A stretch of 20,078 bases of DNA, from NCBI GenBank assembly GCA_964574335.1, contig CAZNNH010000115.1, positions 1 to 20,078 of the forward strand, written 5' to 3'. Both the position numbers and the translations under genes were made by a program. The stretch comes from CAZNNH01 sp964574335. Its GTDB lineage: Bacteria; Acidobacteriota; Vicinamibacteria; Fen-336. The number at the start of each line of letters is the position of its first letter. The stretch's first letter is position 1. The notes below the pieces were generated by a model, which did no database searches, was not told the DNA's origin, and worked only from the letters and a program-made list of their open reading frames with translations. This document shows, piece by piece, positions 13,526-20,078 of the stretch.

Positions 13526-14752
13526 TTAGGGTTTGCCGGCCCTTCTGAGCGCCTGATCGAGGTCCGCGATCAGGTCCTCGACGTCCTCGATCCCCACCGC
13601 CAGGCGGATCAGGGTGTCCGTGATCCCCAGCTCGTACCGCCGCTTCCGCGAGCAGTCGTAGTAGGTCACGGTGGCAGGGTGGGTGATCAAGGTCTCGACC
13701 CCGCCCAGGCTGGGGGCGATGAAGCAGAGCTTCAGGCCGTCCAGGAAACGCTTGGCCGTCTTCAGGTTGCCCTTGACGTCGAACGACACCACCCCGCCGA
13801 ACCCGGACATCTGGGCGCAGGCGATCGGGTGGTGGGGGTGGCTCTCCAGGCCGGGATAGTAGACGCGGCTCACCTGCGGGTGCTCTTCGAGGAAGCGGGC
13901 CACCGCCAGCGCGCTGGCGTTGTGCGCCTCCATCCGGAGCCGGAACGTCTTGAGCCCGCGCAGCAGCAGGTAGCAACAGTGCGGGTCGATCACCCCGCCG
14001 ACCGCCTTGTGCAGATGGCGGATCTCGTCCACCAGCTCGGCCCGCCCGAGCACCGCCCCGGCCAGGATGTCGTTGTGGCCGCCGAGATACTTGGTGCCGC
14101 TGTGCAGCTCCAGGTCGACCCCCCACTCGAGCGGACGCTGGTTGAAGGGGGTGGCGAAGGTGGCGTCGATCATCGTCATCACGCGGTGGCGCCGGGCGAT
14201 CTCGCCGAGCCGCACCAGGTCGAAGATGTTCAGGTAGGGGTTGGTCGGCGACTCCGAGAAGATGAACCGGGTGCTGGGCCGGATGGCCCGCTCCAGAGCG
14301 CGGTAGTCTCCGAAGGGGACGACGCTGCAGCTCACCCCGAAACGTCGCAGGTACGAGCTGCAGAACTCGAGGGTCTTCTTGTAGGCGTCGTCGGTGATCA
14401 CGATGTGGTCGCGGCCGCGCACGAAGGCCAGGATGGTGGTGGTGATCGCGCTCATCCCCGAGCCGAACAGCAGGCAGGACTCGGCCCCGGCCAGGGCCGC
14501 CAGCCGCCGCTCGGCCACCCGCTCGGTGGGGTTGCCGTAGCGGCCGTACTCGTAGCGGGCCTTGCCGTGCTTGGTGTAGGCCTCGATCTCGCGGCTGTCC
14601 TTGAACGCGTAGGTGGAGGTCTGGACGATCGGCGTGGTGATCGAGTCGGCGTAGCGGGCGCGCACCTCGCCGGCGTGTACGGCGCGTGTGGAGAAGCCGC
14701 GGGGAGCGGCGCTGGGTGAGACCGGACGTGGTCTTCGCGTTCGTCGGGGCAT
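13526..14752 (-). CDS. Cystathionine gamma-synthase-like PLP enzyme
   Basis: Cys/Met-metabolism PLP enzyme; the likely reaction joins cysteine to an activated homoserine to give cystathionine, but gamma-lyase activity cannot be excluded. The 408-residue protein shows YEYGRYGNPT (phosphate-binding Tyr/Arg, also typical of plant-type synthases) and GSGMSAIT. It also has ESPTNPYL, MIDATFATP (cofactor Asp) and HSGTKYLGGHND with Schiff-base Lys221. The C-terminal domain contains APSLGGVETLITHPA. I start at ATG 14752, with GGGAGAG 7 bases upstream. The longer frame would begin at a TTG (14815) that forms part of a likely -35 box. The symporter and the reductase follow on the same strand, suggesting a sulfur amino acid uptake and use operon (inference). 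Confidence 0.93.
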   Translation of the reverse strand: MPRRTRRPRPVSPSAAPRGFSTRAVHAGEVRARYADSITTPIVQTSTYAFKDSREIEAYTKHGKARYEYGRYGNPTERVAERRLAALAGAESCLLFGSGMSAITTTILAFVRGRDHIVITDDAYKKTLEFCSSYLRRFGVSCSVVPFGDYRALERAIRPSTRFIFSESPTNPYLNIFDLVRLGEIARRHRVMTMIDATFATPFNQRPLEWGVDLELHSGTKYLGGHNDILAGAVLGRAELVDEIRHLHKAVGGVIDPHCCYLLLRGLKTFRLRMEAHNASALAVARFLEEHPQVSRVYYPGLESHPHHPIACAQMSGFGGVVSFDVKGNLKTAKRFLDGLKLCFIAPSLGGVETLITHPATVTYYDCSRKRRYELGITDTLIRLAVGIEDVEDLIADLDQALRRAGKP

Positions 14753-14786
14753 GGCCGTACTCTCCCTCCAGGCGACGAGCCACGCG

Positions 14787-14815
14787 AGGATGTCGCAGCC
14801 CTCGACCAGCGTCAA
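14787..14815 (-). promoter_or_regulatory. Candidate promoter of the PLP-enzyme operon
   Basis: On the minus strand TTGACG (14815-14810) is followed after exactly 17 bases by CATCCT (14792-14787). The -35 is good and the -10 weak. The predicted leader to the ATG at 14752 is about 30 bases and contains the ribosome site. Confidence 0.4.
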
Positions 14816-14845
14816 GCCGGCCCGCCCACTTCCGGTAACGCCGGG

Positions 14846-14873
14846 ACCGTTCGCCCTCTCCCGCGCGAACGGT
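14846..14873. terminator. Perfect 9-bp inverted repeat downstream of the toxin gene
   Basis: ACCGTTCGC (14846-14854) and GCGAACGGT (14865-14873) pair perfectly around a 10-base loop. It lies 59 bases past the toxin stop and upstream of the PLP-enzyme promoter. It could end toxin transcription or be an operator for the PLP operon; no T-run is present. Confidence 0.45.
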
Positions 14874-14931
14874 GGTCGATGGCTGTGGCTCCCCTGGCTG
14901 GCCGCGCGACGTGGGCCCGGCCCCGGATGCC

Positions 14932-15360
14932 TCAGCCGACTTGGAAGTCGGCGAGGAGCAGGACGCGGTCCAGCTTGTCGAAGGCCGCCGCCATGCGACT
15001 GTCGGCGGTCAGAACCTTCAGGTCCTCGCGCACGGCCAGGCTGACGTAGAGGGCGTCGTAGAACGTACCCATGTGAGCCAGCGCGAGCTGGAGGGCTCGT
15101 GGAGCCAGTGCCGCCGACGGAATCAAATTGATCCGCATGCCGAGCAGCTCATCCAGACCGCTGGCGGCTTCGTCGGCCGGCAGCTGCCGGTTCAACACGA
15201 ACCTGCGGAGCGAGTGTCCGAGCTCAGCGATGAGGGTGTCGGGCGCGGTGAAGGAGACGTCGCCGCTCTCGTAGAGCGTCAGGACGCGCTCGGCGGTATC
15301 CGACCCTTCCTCGGGGACCAGCCACTTGAGGGCGACGCTGCAGTCGAGTACGCAGCGCAC
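14932..15360 (-). CDS. PIN-domain ribonuclease toxin, VapC-like
   Basis: VapC-type PIN toxins are Mg2+-dependent RNases that stop translation until neutralised by their antitoxin. The 142-residue protein starts MRCVLDCSVALKWLVPEE and has the acidic quartet Asp6, Glu46 (LIAELGH), Asp102 (TFYDALYV) and Asp120 (LTADSRM), so it appears intact. Length is normal for the family. The start is GTG, placed 3 bases after the TAG of the upstream antitoxin gene, which indicates coupled translation. The target RNA cannot be predicted. No membrane or export signal is present. The pair sits in an accessory-looking patch beside a broken gene. Confidence 0.93.
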   Translation of the reverse strand: MRCVLDCSVALKWLVPEEGSDTAERVLTLYESGDVSFTAPDTLIAELGHSLRRFVLNRQLPADEAASGLDELLGMRINLIPSAALAPRALQLALAHMGTFYDALYVSLAVREDLKVLTADSRMAAAFDKLDRVLLLADFQVG

Positions 15361-15363
15361 GGG

Positions 15364-15594
15364 CTAGGCGCCGGTGTCGCGCAACTCGCGGAGCATCGGA
15401 AGGCTGTCGAAAAGGCCGTGCTCCCGGAGCAGCCGTTCCCGTCGAGCTCGGAGGCGCGCAACCAGGCCGCTTTCGCTCGCAGGAGCGTTTGCAGGAGGCC
15501 TGCGGCTCACCAGGAAGTCGAGGAAGCCCTCGACCTCCGCGCGGTCGTCGTCCGGCAGGGCCTCGATCTTGTCGACGAGAGTCCGAGTCGTCAC
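15364..15594 (-). CDS. Antitoxin partner of the PIN toxin (DUF2281-like)
   Basis: A 76-residue protein begins VTTRTLVDKIEALPDDDRAE and continues EGFLDFLVSR. This LxxKIxxLPxxxxxEVxxFxDFL pattern is typical of DUF2281/VapB-like antitoxins. After an Ala/Pro-rich hinge, the C-terminal basic helix (ARLRARRERLLREHG) and the tail DSLPMLRELRDTGA would wrap the toxin. The GTG start at 15594 has AGGGAG about 8 bases upstream; another in-frame GTG three codons earlier is too close to that site. An upstream extension stays open to 16098 but has no family-like content. It immediately precedes the toxin gene on the same strand. DNA-binding type is not evident (no clear AbrB or ribbon-helix-helix motif). 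Confidence 0.82.
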   Translation of the reverse strand: MTTRTLVDKIEALPDDDRAEVEGFLDFLVSRRPPANAPASESGLVARLRARRERLLREHGLFDSLPMLRELRDTGA

Positions 15595-15824
15595 TTGAGC
15601 CACTCCCTTTGTCCCAATGGTACCGCGGCCATCGGGCGGCTGCACGCGCCTCGGCCCCGGCGCCCCGGCGGCCGGAGAAGCCCGACGGGCAAGCTGGTCA
15701 AGCGCGAGCTGAAGAAACTTGCCCCGGGCGCGCGATTCCGGTTCGGAGCCGAGGTCACGAAGGATGCACATCACCACGAGATTCCTCAAGCGTAGAATGC
15801 CTTTCTGAAGAGCCAGAGGCGGCC
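15595..15824. other. Region upstream of the antitoxin gene, possible gene fragment
   Basis: About 230 bases without a recognisable intact gene. On the plus strand, 15691-15795 encodes a Lys/Arg-rich segment (GKLVKRELKKLAPGARFR... ending HHHEIPQA, then TAG) that reads like protein but lacks a start and a recognised family. It may be a remnant. The antitoxin promoter should also lie here; a weak GTGCAG-17-TACCAT arrangement on the minus strand is the best I see. Confidence 0.35.
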
Positions 15825-16871
15825 TTGCAGCTTCCATCCAAGCCGACGCAGAGAGTCCAGGTTGCCCGTGGACCTGTGTCCCTTTCCACGCCGGTCGTCG
15901 CCGGTGACACAGTCTTCGTGGGCTACGGAGCCCTGGAGATCCAGCGGGTCGACCTGCCCCGGGTGGAGCCTGTGTGGCGGCTTCCTGCAGACGGTTTCGA
16001 ACCGGACTGTTACTTCGGGAAGATCCTCGTGCTCTTCGGGCGGTTCGGGTACCGTGGCCTACACTTCTCCAGCGAGATCGCCTGGAATCTTGAATCACCG
16101 GAAGGAACGATACGCTGGGGTCGCAACGGTGACAGACTGTTCTCGTACAACCCTGGTATCTCAGTCGCTGACGTGTCGACCGGCGAGACTATCGATCGGC
16201 ATGACGTTCCAGGTGCCCCGATCAGTCCGAGGGGGTTCTGTGGCAGCGTTCTGTTGCTTGGAACACGAGATGGAGGCGACCCCATTCGTGCGTACCACCT
16301 TGAGGACCGCGCGATCCTGTGGGAACGTGACCTGAATCGGGAACTACGGTCCGCAGCGTAGGGGCGGAGGCCCTCGGACGAGTTCTTCTACTCGTTCTGC
16401 GGATCGGCTGGGCAGATGATCGCTCAGTTTGCCATGACCCTGTTCGGAGTATCCCTGACGGACGGCCGGATCCTCTGGCACAGGCCGTTCAACCTAGGCG
16501 GCAACCCACCGGTCATGGTGGACGGTCGTGTCTACGCCTGGACGTGGGCCAAGAGCAACGCTCACTAGCAGTACCTGGTGGCCCTTGACGAGACGACCGG
16601 CGAAGTGGTCTTCCGGACTCCTCTCGCCAAGTACGGAGGCGACTTCGCGATCCATCAGAACGCTGTTGTCGGGCGTCCGAGCGGTGGCTACCTGCCGTTC
16701 GGCACGCGCTCGGGGCTGCTCGCACTGTTCCGGCTCTCCGACGGCGAGCTGGTGGGGTCGTACAAGCACAAGACGCAGGTGTACTGGCCTGTGCTCGCGG
16801 GCCAGCGGCTCTTCGTCACGGCGGCTGACGGCACCCTACTTGTGTTCGAGGGTGCGGCTGATCGGCACTGA
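15825..16871 (+). pseudogene. PQQ-like beta-propeller protein, interrupted by two in-frame TAG codons
   Basis: One reading frame runs without any frameshift to a TGA at 16869-16871 but contains TAG at 16359-16361 and 16566-16568. All three pieces carry the same repeat type, with motifs of the form xDxxTGxxxW: ISVADVSTGETIDR, AYHLEDRAILWERDL, SLTDGRILWHRPF, ALDETTGEVVFRTPL, RLSDGELVGSY and AADGTLLVFEG. These are PQQ/WD-like propeller blades. The 5' end is unclear; a TTG at 15825 is only a marker, and no signal peptide or strong ribosome site is seen, so the start may be lost. Both stops could derive from CAG or TGG by one transition. TAG is a genuine stop elsewhere in the window, so recoding is unlikely. 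Codon use is less GC-biased than in neighbouring genes, hinting at foreign origin. Confidence 0.75.
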
Positions 16872-17143
16872 CCGCTGCCGGGTCGCGCTCTGGCTGGCGG
16901 GAGCGGATGGCTGGCTGTCACGCGCGCTGCCGATCGGCAACGATGGCGAGCAACGAACGGGTTCAGGACCTTCGACCAGCCTGGCGCGGGATTGCTCAGA
17001 GCCTTGACCAAGGAGCTGAGGGTGGTCATTCAGAAGCTCCCGCCAGACCTCTGCCCGCAGGTGGTGGGGCCGTCCAGCCGCTACACAACGCCACGCGAAC
17101 ACGCTGACCCAAGGGAACCGCACCCATATACAATCGGCCGGAG
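16872..17143. other. Intergenic region before the DUF2238 gene
   Basis: About 270 bases with no gene I can support. Short frames are open on both strands, but none shows a recognisable domain or a ribosome site. The right end carries a probable promoter, listed separately. Confidence 0.5.
17104..17134 (+). promoter_or_regulatory. Candidate promoter of the DUF2238-GH3 operon
   Basis: CTGACC (17104-17109) and TATACA (17127-17132) are separated by 17 bases; the overlapping TACAAT (17129-17134) is an alternative -10. The transcript start would lie within a few bases of the ATG at 17144, so the mRNA may be leaderless or nearly so. Confidence 0.5.
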
Positions 17144-17776
17144 ATGGCGGAAGGCTCCCGGCCGGCGGCCAGAGCGTTGCTCGCGGTGGTGGCGATCGCC
17201 ACCGCCTGGTCGGCGATCCGGCCGGCGGACTGGGGGACCTGGTTCTTCGAGCTGTTCCTCGGCGCAGCCGGCATCGCCGTGCTGCTGGTCGTCTCCCGGC
17301 GCTACCGGTTCTCGTGGCTGATCTACGCGATGGCCGCCGCCCACTACGTGATCCTGGCCGTGGGCGCCAAATATACCTACGCCGGGGAGCCTTTCTTCTC
17401 CTGGCTCCGCGACCTCGGGCTGTTCTCGCGGAACCACTTCGACCGCGTCGGCCACTTCGCCCAGGGCCTCACCCCGGCGCTCCTGGCCCGGGAGCTGCTG
17501 GTACGGCGCGTGGAGAGGATCCCGAGCAGGCTCGCGGCCTTCCTCGCCGTCTGCGTCGGCCTGGCCTTCAGCGCGTTCTACGAGCTCGTGGAGTGGTGGT
17601 GGGTGCTGGCCTTCTACCCCACCGCCGGGCCCGAGTGGCTGGGCATGCAGGGTGATCCCTGGGATGCCCAGGGGGACATGATGATGGCCCTGTGTGGGGC
17701 CCTGGTGGCGGTGGTGGCGTTGCGTCGGCCCCACGACGCGGCGATCTCCCGCCTCGAAGCGGGAGGTGTCGGGTGA
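17144..17776 (+). CDS. DUF2238 (YjdF-like) integral membrane protein
   Basis: The function of this family is not established. The 210-residue protein has about six hydrophobic helices and the family signature FDRVGHFAQGLTPALLAREL (about residues 99-118). It is followed by FSAFYELVEWWW and GDPWDAQGDMMMALCGA, in which Glu, Asp and Gln lie in or near membrane segments. Residues 33-52 and 59-77 are clear hydrophobic helices. The ATG is directly preceded by GGAG, too close for a normal ribosome site; together with the nearby -10 this suggests leaderless translation. The stop overlaps the GTG start of the GH3 gene as GTGA, so the two are coupled. Confidence 0.9.
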   Translation: MAEGSRPAARALLAVVAIATAWSAIRPADWGTWFFELFLGAAGIAVLLVVSRRYRFSWLIYAMAAAHYVILAVGAKYTYAGEPFFSWLRDLGLFSRNHFDRVGHFAQGLTPALLARELLVRRVERIPSRLAAFLAVCVGLAFSAFYELVEWWWVLAFYPTAGPEWLGMQGDPWDAQGDMMMALCGALVAVVALRRPHDAAISRLEAGGVG

Positions 17777-20025
17777 GCGGGGGGCGTCTCGGCCGGGTGA
17801 TCCGGTGGACCGTCAAGGTGGTGGCCGGCCTGCTGGCGGTGGTGCTCGGAGCCGCCTTGCTCTGGGCCTACATGAGCCATCCCAAGCTGCGCAGCGACAG
17901 CCTGCTGGTGTCTCGGGCCGGCCCCGAAGTCTTCAGGTTCACCGACATCCCGAGCGGCCGGCCGCTCTCGCCGGCGGAGATCGACGGCTACGCCCAACGT
18001 CTGCTGGCCGAGATGAGCCTGCAGGAGAAGGTCGACCAGATGTCGGGCGACATCTGGGCCTTCGACGTGCTCTCCTTCCTCACCATCGAGCGGCGCAAGT
18101 ACAACGACCATGCCTACCCTGCGGGCCGCAACCGGCGCCTCGGGATCCCGCCGTTCACCTTCAGCGACGGACCGCGCGGGATCACGATGAACCACTCCAC
18201 CTGCTTCCCGGTGGCGATGGCGCGGGGGGCGAGCTTCGACCCCGACCTCGAGCGCCGGGTGGGCGACGTGATCGGCCAGGAGGCCCGGGCCCAGGGCGCC
18301 AACTTCTTCGCCGGCATCTGCATCAACCTGCTCCGGCATCCGGCCTGGGGGCGCGCCCAGGAGACCTACGGCGAGGACCCCTACCTGCTCGGCGAGATGG
18401 CGGCGGCGATGGTGGAGGCGGTCCAGCGCCACAACGTGATGGGCTGCGTCAAGCACTTCGCCCTCAACAGCATCGAGAGCTCGCGCTTCAAGGTCGACGT
18501 GACCCTCGACGAGCGGGCGCTGCGCGAGGTCTACCTGCCGCAGTTCCAGCGCGCCATCTCGGCCGGGGCGGCCTCCGTGATGAGCGCCTACAACAAGGTC
18601 CGTGGCGAGTTCTGTGGTGAGAACGCCTACCTCCTCCGCCAGATCCTGAAGCAGGAATGGGGCTTCCAGGGCTTCGTGATCTCCGACTTCGTCTACGGCG
18701 TGCACGACGGCGTCCGCTCGGTCCAGGCCGGCCTGGACGTCGAGATGCCGATCACCCTCCACTTCGGCAAGCACCTGGTGCGGGCCGTCAAAGCGGGCCG
18801 GCTTCAGGAGGCGGCCATCGACGAGGCCGTGCTGCGGATCCTGAGGCGCAAGATCGACTTTGGCACCCGCCCCGACCCCCAGGGTTACTCGCCCGACCTA
18901 GTGGCCTCGGCGGCTCATGCGAAGCTGGCGCAGGAGGTGGCGGAGCAGAGCATGGTGCTGCTCAAGAACCAGGGGCCGGTGCTTCCGCTGCGACGGGAGC
19001 AGCTTTCCAGGTTGGCGGTGGTGGGACGGCTGGCCGACGTCGCCAGCATCGGTGATCATGGCAGCAGCCGGGTCTACCCACCTCACGTGGTGACGCCGCT
19101 ATCCGGCTTGCGCGACCTGGCCGGCGGCTCCTTCGAGGTGGCCACCGCACCGGCCGACGACCTGGCGGCGACGCGACGTCTGGCCAGGGAGTCGGACGCG
19201 GTAGTGGTGGTGGTGGGCTACCAGCACGGTGACGAGGGCGAGTTCATCCCGCAGAACGCGGAAGGAGAGCAGGGCGGAGACCGCACCCGCCTGACCTTGT
19301 GCCCGGAGGACGAGGCGCTGATCCTGGCGGTGGCCGGGGAGAACCCCCGGGTGGTGGTGGTGGTGGTGGCCGGCAGCGCGGTGGTGATGGAGGCGTGGCG
19401 GGAGCGGGTGCCCGCCATCGTGATGGGATGGTACTCGGGGATGGAGGGCGGCGCCGCCCTGGCCCGCCTCCTCTTCGGCGTCGTCAACCCGAGCGGGAAG
19501 CTGCCCCTGACCATCCCCCGCTCGGCCGATCAGCTCCCCCACTTCGAGTCCGATACCGAGGCGATCGAGTACGGCTACTACCACGGCTACACGCTGCTCG
19601 ACAAGCAGGGGGAAGAGGCCGCCTTCCCCTTCGGATACGGCCAGAGCTACACCCGCTTCGGCTATGCCAACCTCTCGCTGAGCCAGGGGGCGATCTCCCC
19701 GGACGGCGCCGCCGAGGTCGCCGTCGACGTCACCAACACCGGCCCGGTGGCCGGCGCCGAGGTGGCCCAGCTCTACGTGGGGTTCGAGGGCTCCGCCGTG
19801 GATCGTCCGGTCAAGCTGCTGCGCGGCTTCCAGAAGGTCGCGCTGGCGCCCGGCGAGACCCGAACCCTCCACTTCCGCCTCGCGGGCCGGGACCTCGCCT
19901 ACTACGACCCCGCCGCCGGCCGCTTCGTGGTCGAGCCCATCACCTACCGGGTCCTGGTCGGGGCCTCCTCCCGTCCCCAGGACCTGCTGGGCGCGGAGCT
20001 CCGGGTAGTCGAGGCTCCGGAATGA
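17773..20025 (+). CDS. Glycoside hydrolase family 3 beta-glycosidase, membrane-anchored
   Basis: GH3 enzymes release terminal beta-linked glucose, xylose or related sugars. The 750-residue protein starts at GTG with GGGAGGT 5 bases upstream. A membrane segment (about residues 13-33, VVAGLLAVVLGAALLWAY) acts as a signal anchor, placing the enzyme in the periplasm or outside the inner membrane. The N-terminal barrel contains FSDGPRG, QETYGEDPYL, KHFALN (Lys227, His228) and the nucleophile Asp305 in VISDF. The second domain has GYQHGDEGEF and EGEQGGDR, with Glu499 as a possible acid/base. A fibronectin III-like domain ends the protein (DVTNTGPVAGAEVAQLY). The whole architecture is complete. Substrate specificity cannot be read from sequence. 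Its stop overlaps the ATG of a further gene. Confidence 0.96.
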   Translation: MSGGRLGRVIRWTVKVVAGLLAVVLGAALLWAYMSHPKLRSDSLLVSRAGPEVFRFTDIPSGRPLSPAEIDGYAQRLLAEMSLQEKVDQMSGDIWAFDVLSFLTIERRKYNDHAYPAGRNRRLGIPPFTFSDGPRGITMNHSTCFPVAMARGASFDPDLERRVGDVIGQEARAQGANFFAGICINLLRHPAWGRAQETYGEDPYLLGEMAAAMVEAVQRHNVMGCVKHFALNSIESSRFKVDVTLDERALREVYLPQFQRAISAGAASVMSAYNKVRGEFCGENAYLLRQILKQEWGFQGFVISDFVYGVHDGVRSVQAGLDVEMPITLHFGKHLVRAVKAGRLQEAAIDEAVLRILRRKIDFGTRPDPQGYSPDLVASAAHAKLAQEVAEQSMVLLKNQGPVLPLRREQLSRLAVVGRLADVASIGDHGSSRVYPPHVVTPLSGLRDLAGGSFEVATAPADDLAATRRLARESDAVVVVVGYQHGDEGEFIPQNAEGEQGGDRTRLTLCPEDEALILAVAGENPRVVVVVVAGSAVVMEAWRERVPAIVMGWYSGMEGGAALARLLFGVVNPSGKLPLTIPRSADQLPHFESDTEAIEYGYYHGYTLLDKQGEEAAFPFGYGQSYTRFGYANLSLSQGAISPDGAAEVAVDVTNTGPVAGAEVAQLYVGFEGSAVDRPVKLLRGFQKVALAPGETRTLHFRLAGRDLAYYDPAAGRFVVEPITYRVLVGASSRPQDLLGAELRVVEAPE

Positions 20026-20078
20026 ATCAGGAGCAGGAACCTAGGGGCGGGGACCCAGGGGGGGCCCCGGCGGGGCGG
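20022..20078 (+). CDS. Start of an unidentified gene (runs off right edge)
   Basis: An ATG overlaps the GH3 stop as ATGA and opens a frame that stays open for 19 codons to the window end, beginning MNQEQEPRGGD. GAGG at 20011-20014 could act as ribosome site. The layout repeats the 4-base overlap used between the two genes upstream, so it is probably the third member of this operon. Too little is visible to name it. Confidence 0.5.
   Translation, partial: MNQEQEPRGGDPGGAPAGR

Noticed and set aside
13391..14783. Long frames (about 440 codons each) overlapping the PLP-enzyme gene on both strands.
   Set aside because: The PLP-enzyme frame carries all cofactor motifs; the others are out-of-frame shadows.
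16359..16568. Recoding of TAG as an amino acid in the propeller gene.
   Set aside because: Dodecin, CheB-hemerythrin, the antitoxin and the aldo/keto reductase all end properly at TAG, so TAG is a normal stop here.
17614..18774. A 386-codon minus-strand frame overlapping the DUF2238 and GH3 genes.
   Set aside because: It crosses the junction of two coupled plus-strand genes and has no recognisable motif.
19349..19370. A GTG/GGT trinucleotide tract in the GH3 gene as a possible phase-variable repeat.
   Set aside because: It simply encodes a run of valines in a beta-strand, and trinucleotide slippage would not shift the frame.
1..20078. CRISPR arrays, tRNA or rRNA genes, transposases, integrases.
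   Set aside because: I looked for regularly spaced repeats, cloverleaf-like segments and recombinase motifs and saw none; without a structure-scanning tool small RNAs cannot be excluded.

Overview
The window is a 20 kb piece of a very GC-rich bacterial chromosome with tightly packed genes, several 4-base start/stop overlaps and frequent GTG or TTG starts. Gene content (Ppk1, an exopolyphosphatase with an HD domain, Rho with a short N-terminus, an orphan SpoIIE-type phosphatase, an NSS-family transporter, a plant-like cystathionine gamma-synthase) suggests a soil or sediment lineage such as Acidobacteriota or a deltaproteobacterial relative. Nothing in the window fixes the phylum, so this placement is tentative.

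Layout. (1) 1-4840, polyphosphate block: ppk1 (minus, cut by the left edge) and a Ppx/GppA-type exopolyphosphatase are translationally coupled, and a CHAD-domain gene is transcribed divergently. (2) 5144-7711, signalling block on the plus strand: a dodecin without the flavin-stacking Trp, a GAF-like/SpoIIE PP2C phosphatase, and an orphan CheB methylesterase fused to a C-terminal hemerythrin domain. The last two genes are coupled through a TTGA overlap. (3) 7773-9850, minus strand: rho, with a tiny coupled upstream reading frame, and an unknown secreted protein. (4) 9887-11089: a CorA-type metal channel, divergent from the secreted protein across a near-palindromic extended -10 element. (5) 11106-14752, minus strand: cystathionine gamma-synthase-like PLP enzyme, NSS sodium symporter, aldo/keto reductase. 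(6) 14932-17143, an accessory-looking patch: a VapBC-like toxin-antitoxin pair, an apparently non-coding stretch with a possible gene fragment, and a PQQ-like beta-propeller gene broken by two in-frame TAG codons. (7) 17144 to the right edge: a DUF2238 membrane protein, a membrane-anchored GH3 beta-glycosidase and the first codons of another gene, each joined to the next by a 4-base overlap.

How the parts may work together. Ppk1 makes polyphosphate, the Ppx homologue degrades it, and CHAD proteins are known polyphosphate binders, so block 1 is a compact polyphosphate module. Block 2 is the most unusual part. Here a diiron-type domain sits where a chemotaxis methylesterase would normally carry a receiver domain, next to a PP2C phosphatase, with no receptor, CheR, anti-sigma factor or anti-anti-sigma factor in view. 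Its one missing iron ligand and its lack of an obvious target make it the best candidate for an undescribed signalling system. The remaining blocks look like ordinary metabolism and transport, interrupted by a small decaying accessory patch.
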